Assembly: GCA_021772055.1 (NCBI GenBank)
Contig: JAETNR010000018.1
Span: 1 to 64,000 of the forward strand
Source of the DNA: Blautia sp.
GTDB lineage: Bacteria > Bacillota > Clostridia > Lachnospirales > Lachnospiraceae
DNA length: 64,000 nucleotides
Reading direction: 5' to 3'
Part shown: positions 61,639 through 64,000 of the stretch, one piece after another
Layout: every line of letters starts with the position of its first letter
How positions within the stretch are numbered: position 1 is the first letter of the stretch
Program-made: the position numbers and the translations under genes
Notes under the pieces: generated by a model
Database searches by the model: none
The model's input: the letters and a program-made list of their open reading frames with translations, nothing else
Told to the model about the DNA's origin: nothing

Positions 61639-62687
61639 AATACGGAAAAATTCGAATAGAGGATGGCTATCTTATTTTTACGAAGCATATGAGGATCAAC
61701 AGTCTGCCCTGTAGGGATATTCTGTGGGCATATATGCGCAGGGAAGGAAACGAAGAGGAAGCAGGAAGACAGATTATTACCAATTATCTGGTGATCGTGA
61801 CAAGGAGAAGGAAACGTTATAAATTTGACATGACAGAAAAAGAAGTACATGAATGTATGACACTTCTGCGTGTTCTGAACCCGGAAATGGCAGTGGGCTT
61901 TCCGAAAGGCGGCCGTGTGGTGCTGCAGGGCCTTCCCAATACCAGGGATCTGGGAGCAATCGCCGTAGAGGACGGGCGTCATATTATGCCGAGAAAACTG
62001 CTTCGAAGCGGCACCCTTTATCATATGTCACTTATGGATCAGGTGGTTCTGAAAAATGAATATCATTTGTCAACGGTGATCGATCTTCGAAATAGAATGG
62101 AACGGGAGCAGAAGCCGGATACGGTCTTAGAGGGCGTAAAGTATTATGAGATTCCTATTGTGGATGAGGAGGCATTGATGATTTCCAGAGAGAGGGATAT
62201 TTTGGAAATTATCATGAACCTGGAGGGAGATCCGGACGAATTTATGATCCGGCAGTATCAGAATTTTATTCTGGATCAATTCTCCGTAAAGCAGTATGCA
62301 AGATTTCTGGATCTGCTCCTTCACCAGGATGAAGGGGCGGTTTTGTGGCACTGCAGTATGGGGAAAGACCGGGTAGGCGTGGGAACGGCCCTTCTCCTAT
62401 GTGCTCTTGGCGTTTCCCGGGAGGACGTGCTTGCAGATTTTATGAAAACCAATGCCTGTCTGGAGGGCGAGCAGGAGTATATGATCCGGCTGATGGAAAC
62501 AAAGACAATCGTGGATCCGAAGATCATGGACAGGATCAGCTGCTTCTACAGGGTAAAGGAAGAATATTTGGAAGCGGTATTTGACGCCATTGAACAGCAT
62601 TACGGCACTGTAGAACGTTTCTTAAGAAGAGCCCTGTACCTGACTCCAAAAGCCATTGAAGATCTCCGGGAAAAATATCTGGTGTGA
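61635..62687 (+). CDS. Tyrosine phosphatase family protein (Y_phosphatase3)
   Basis: 350 residues from the GTG at 61635, 8 nt after GGGAGG; its start overlaps the M20 stop (GTGA), a coupled arrangement. An N-terminal region of about 95 residues is followed by the phosphatase domain: LQGLPNTRDLGAI, LLRSGTLYHMS, and the active-site loop LWHCSMGKDRVGVGTAL with the Cys nucleophile and Arg. It may act on phosphotyrosine or phosphoinositide-like substrates. Confidence 0.88.
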   Translation: MKYGKIRIEDGYLIFTKHMRINSLPCRDILWAYMRREGNEEEAGRQIITNYLVIVTRRRKRYKFDMTEKEVHECMTLLRVLNPEMAVGFPKGGRVVLQGLPNTRDLGAIAVEDGRHIMPRKLLRSGTLYHMSLMDQVVLKNEYHLSTVIDLRNRMEREQKPDTVLEGVKYYEIPIVDEEALMISRERDILEIIMNLEGDPDEFMIRQYQNFILDQFSVKQYARFLDLLLHQDEGAVLWHCSMGKDRVGVGTALLLCALGVSREDVLADFMKTNACLEGEQEYMIRLMETKTIVDPKIMDRISCFYRVKEEYLEAVFDAIEQHYGTVERFLRRALYLTPKAIEDLREKYLV

Positions 62688-62707
62688 GGGGACGGAGCAA
62701 TTTTTGA

Positions 62708-62735
62708 TTGACAAAACCAGGATTCTTGTTATAAT
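62708..62735 (+). promoter_or_regulatory. Promoter of the ilv genes
   Basis: TTGACA (62708-62713), 16-nt spacer, TATAAT (62730-62735). The 60-nt leader shows no T-box or leucine/isoleucine-rich leader peptide. Confidence 0.8.
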
Positions 62736-62797
62736 TAAGGACAGGTGTTTATTATATTAAATATTTAAAAGTTTAAAGTGCTGAAAGCAGGTGGAGT

Positions 62798-63295
62798 ATG
62801 CAAAAGAGAATTTTGTCCTTGCTGGTAGACAATACCGCAGGTGTACTTAGCCGGATTGCCGGACTATTCAGCCGCCGGGGCTATAATATTGACAGTCTTA
62901 CGGTTGGTGTGACAGCAGATGAGCGATTCTCCAGAATGACGGTTGTCTGCAGCGGAGATGAACAGATTCTGGAACAAATCACGAAGCAGCTTGCCAAGCT
63001 GGTGGATGTAAGGACTATTAAGGTACTGGATCCTGCCAATTGCGTAAGCCATGAACTGGTGATGATTAAAGTAGCAGCGAAGCCGGAACAGAGGCAGGGC
63101 ATCATTGCAGTTGCTGATATTTTCCGTGCGAAGGTTGTGGATGTAAGTAAAGAATCCCTGATCATTGAGATGACGGGAAGTAAGACAAAGTTAGAGGCAT
63201 TTATCGATCTCCTTGGGGATTATGAGATCCTGGAGCTGGCACGTACCGGTGTTACCGGACTTTCCAGAGGTTCGGATGATGTAACGTTCCTGTAA
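62798..63295 (+). CDS. ilvN: Acetolactate synthase small (regulatory) subunit
   Basis: 165 residues. An N-terminal ACT domain begins KRILSLLVDNTAGVLSRIAG and has RRGYNIDSLTVGVTADERFS, the valine-sensing region; the C-terminal half is the usual second domain (IIAVADIFRAKVVDVSKESL). It confers feedback control on the catalytic subunit, which is not in this window. It precedes ilvC by 84 nt in the same direction. Confidence 0.94.
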   Translation: MQKRILSLLVDNTAGVLSRIAGLFSRRGYNIDSLTVGVTADERFSRMTVVCSGDEQILEQITKQLAKLVDVRTIKVLDPANCVSHELVMIKVAAKPEQRQGIIAVADIFRAKVVDVSKESLIIEMTGSKTKLEAFIDLLGDYEILELARTGVTGLSRGSDDVTFL

Positions 63296-63310
63296 GGGGA
63301 AGCCGCGCGA

Positions 63311-63342
63311 ATCGTTTGCTAGGGGAGGAGTCCCTTAACGAT
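63311..63342 (+). repeat. Hairpin between ilvN and ilvC
   Basis: ATCGTT (63311-63316) pairs with AACGAT (63337-63342), with an inner GGG/CCC contact. It lies in the 84-nt gap and could tune the ilvC level. Confidence 0.4.
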
Positions 63343-63349
63343 ATTATGA

Positions 63350-64000
<651 letters not shown>

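Noticed and set aside
62736-62797. T-box or attenuator before ilvN
   Set aside because: The leader is only about 60 nt, without T-box sequence, leader peptide or terminator.

Overview
The window looks like chromosome from a Gram-positive anaerobic gut clostridium, most likely a Lachnospiraceae member such as Blautia. This is inferred from AGGAGG-type ribosome sites, a P-II-fused ammonium transporter beside a type III glutamine synthetase, archaeal-type AspRS with GatCAB, LL-diaminopimelate aminotransferase, and sugar ABC importers without their own ATPase. There is no rRNA, CRISPR array or intact mobile element, and I recognised no tRNA.

Layout. 0.4-6.2 kb: a PocR-AraC regulator divergent from an aldolase / isomerase / FGGY kinase / mutarotase operon, probably for a (deoxy)sugar. 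6.3-8.5 kb: a graveyard with an AraC remnant, a truncated nucleoside-phosphorylase-family gene and an internally deleted IS1634-type transposase. 8.6-18.2 kb: a propeller/HD-GYP sensor, a YesM/YesN two-component system and a sugar ABC importer. 18.2-22.6 kb: a 58-residue small protein, a thioesterase, a MarR-MATE operon and a secreted GH5 cellulase. 22.7-26.8 kb: pstSCAB-phoU, whose PstS has its two halves in swapped order. 26.8-34.2 kb: cellobiose phosphorylase divergent from lacI and a sugar ABC importer. 34.4-39.3 kb: a TRIC-type channel, Amt-P-II fusion and glnN. 39.3-41.0 kb: a non-coding accessory patch with a 232-nt inverted repeat, two copies of a 17-nt direct repeat and one small gene. 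41.1-57.2 kb: purF, pyrG-gltB-gltD, glnA-ANTAR regulator and aspS-gatCAB. 57.2-64 kb: dapL, a PLP lyase / HAD / M20 peptidase / phosphatase string, ilvN and the start of ilvC.

The most interesting signal is a shared RNA switch. Five leaders (amt, glnN, pyrG-gltBD, glnA and aspS-gatCAB) carry a short hairpin with a C-G-closed hexaloop, AA(A/G)G(G/A)(C/T), with A at loop position 1 and G at position 4. This is the signature recognised by ANTAR antiterminators. In four of the five the hairpin overlaps one strand of a terminator-like hairpin, so the two structures exclude each other. The ANTAR protein encoded after glnA has a degenerate receiver with Gly where the phosphoacceptor Asp should be. 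Together these suggest one antitermination regulon covering ammonium uptake, glutamine and glutamate synthesis, CTP synthesis and tRNA-dependent Asn/Gln formation. Starts were chosen from ribosome sites and family alignment from memory; no searches were run.
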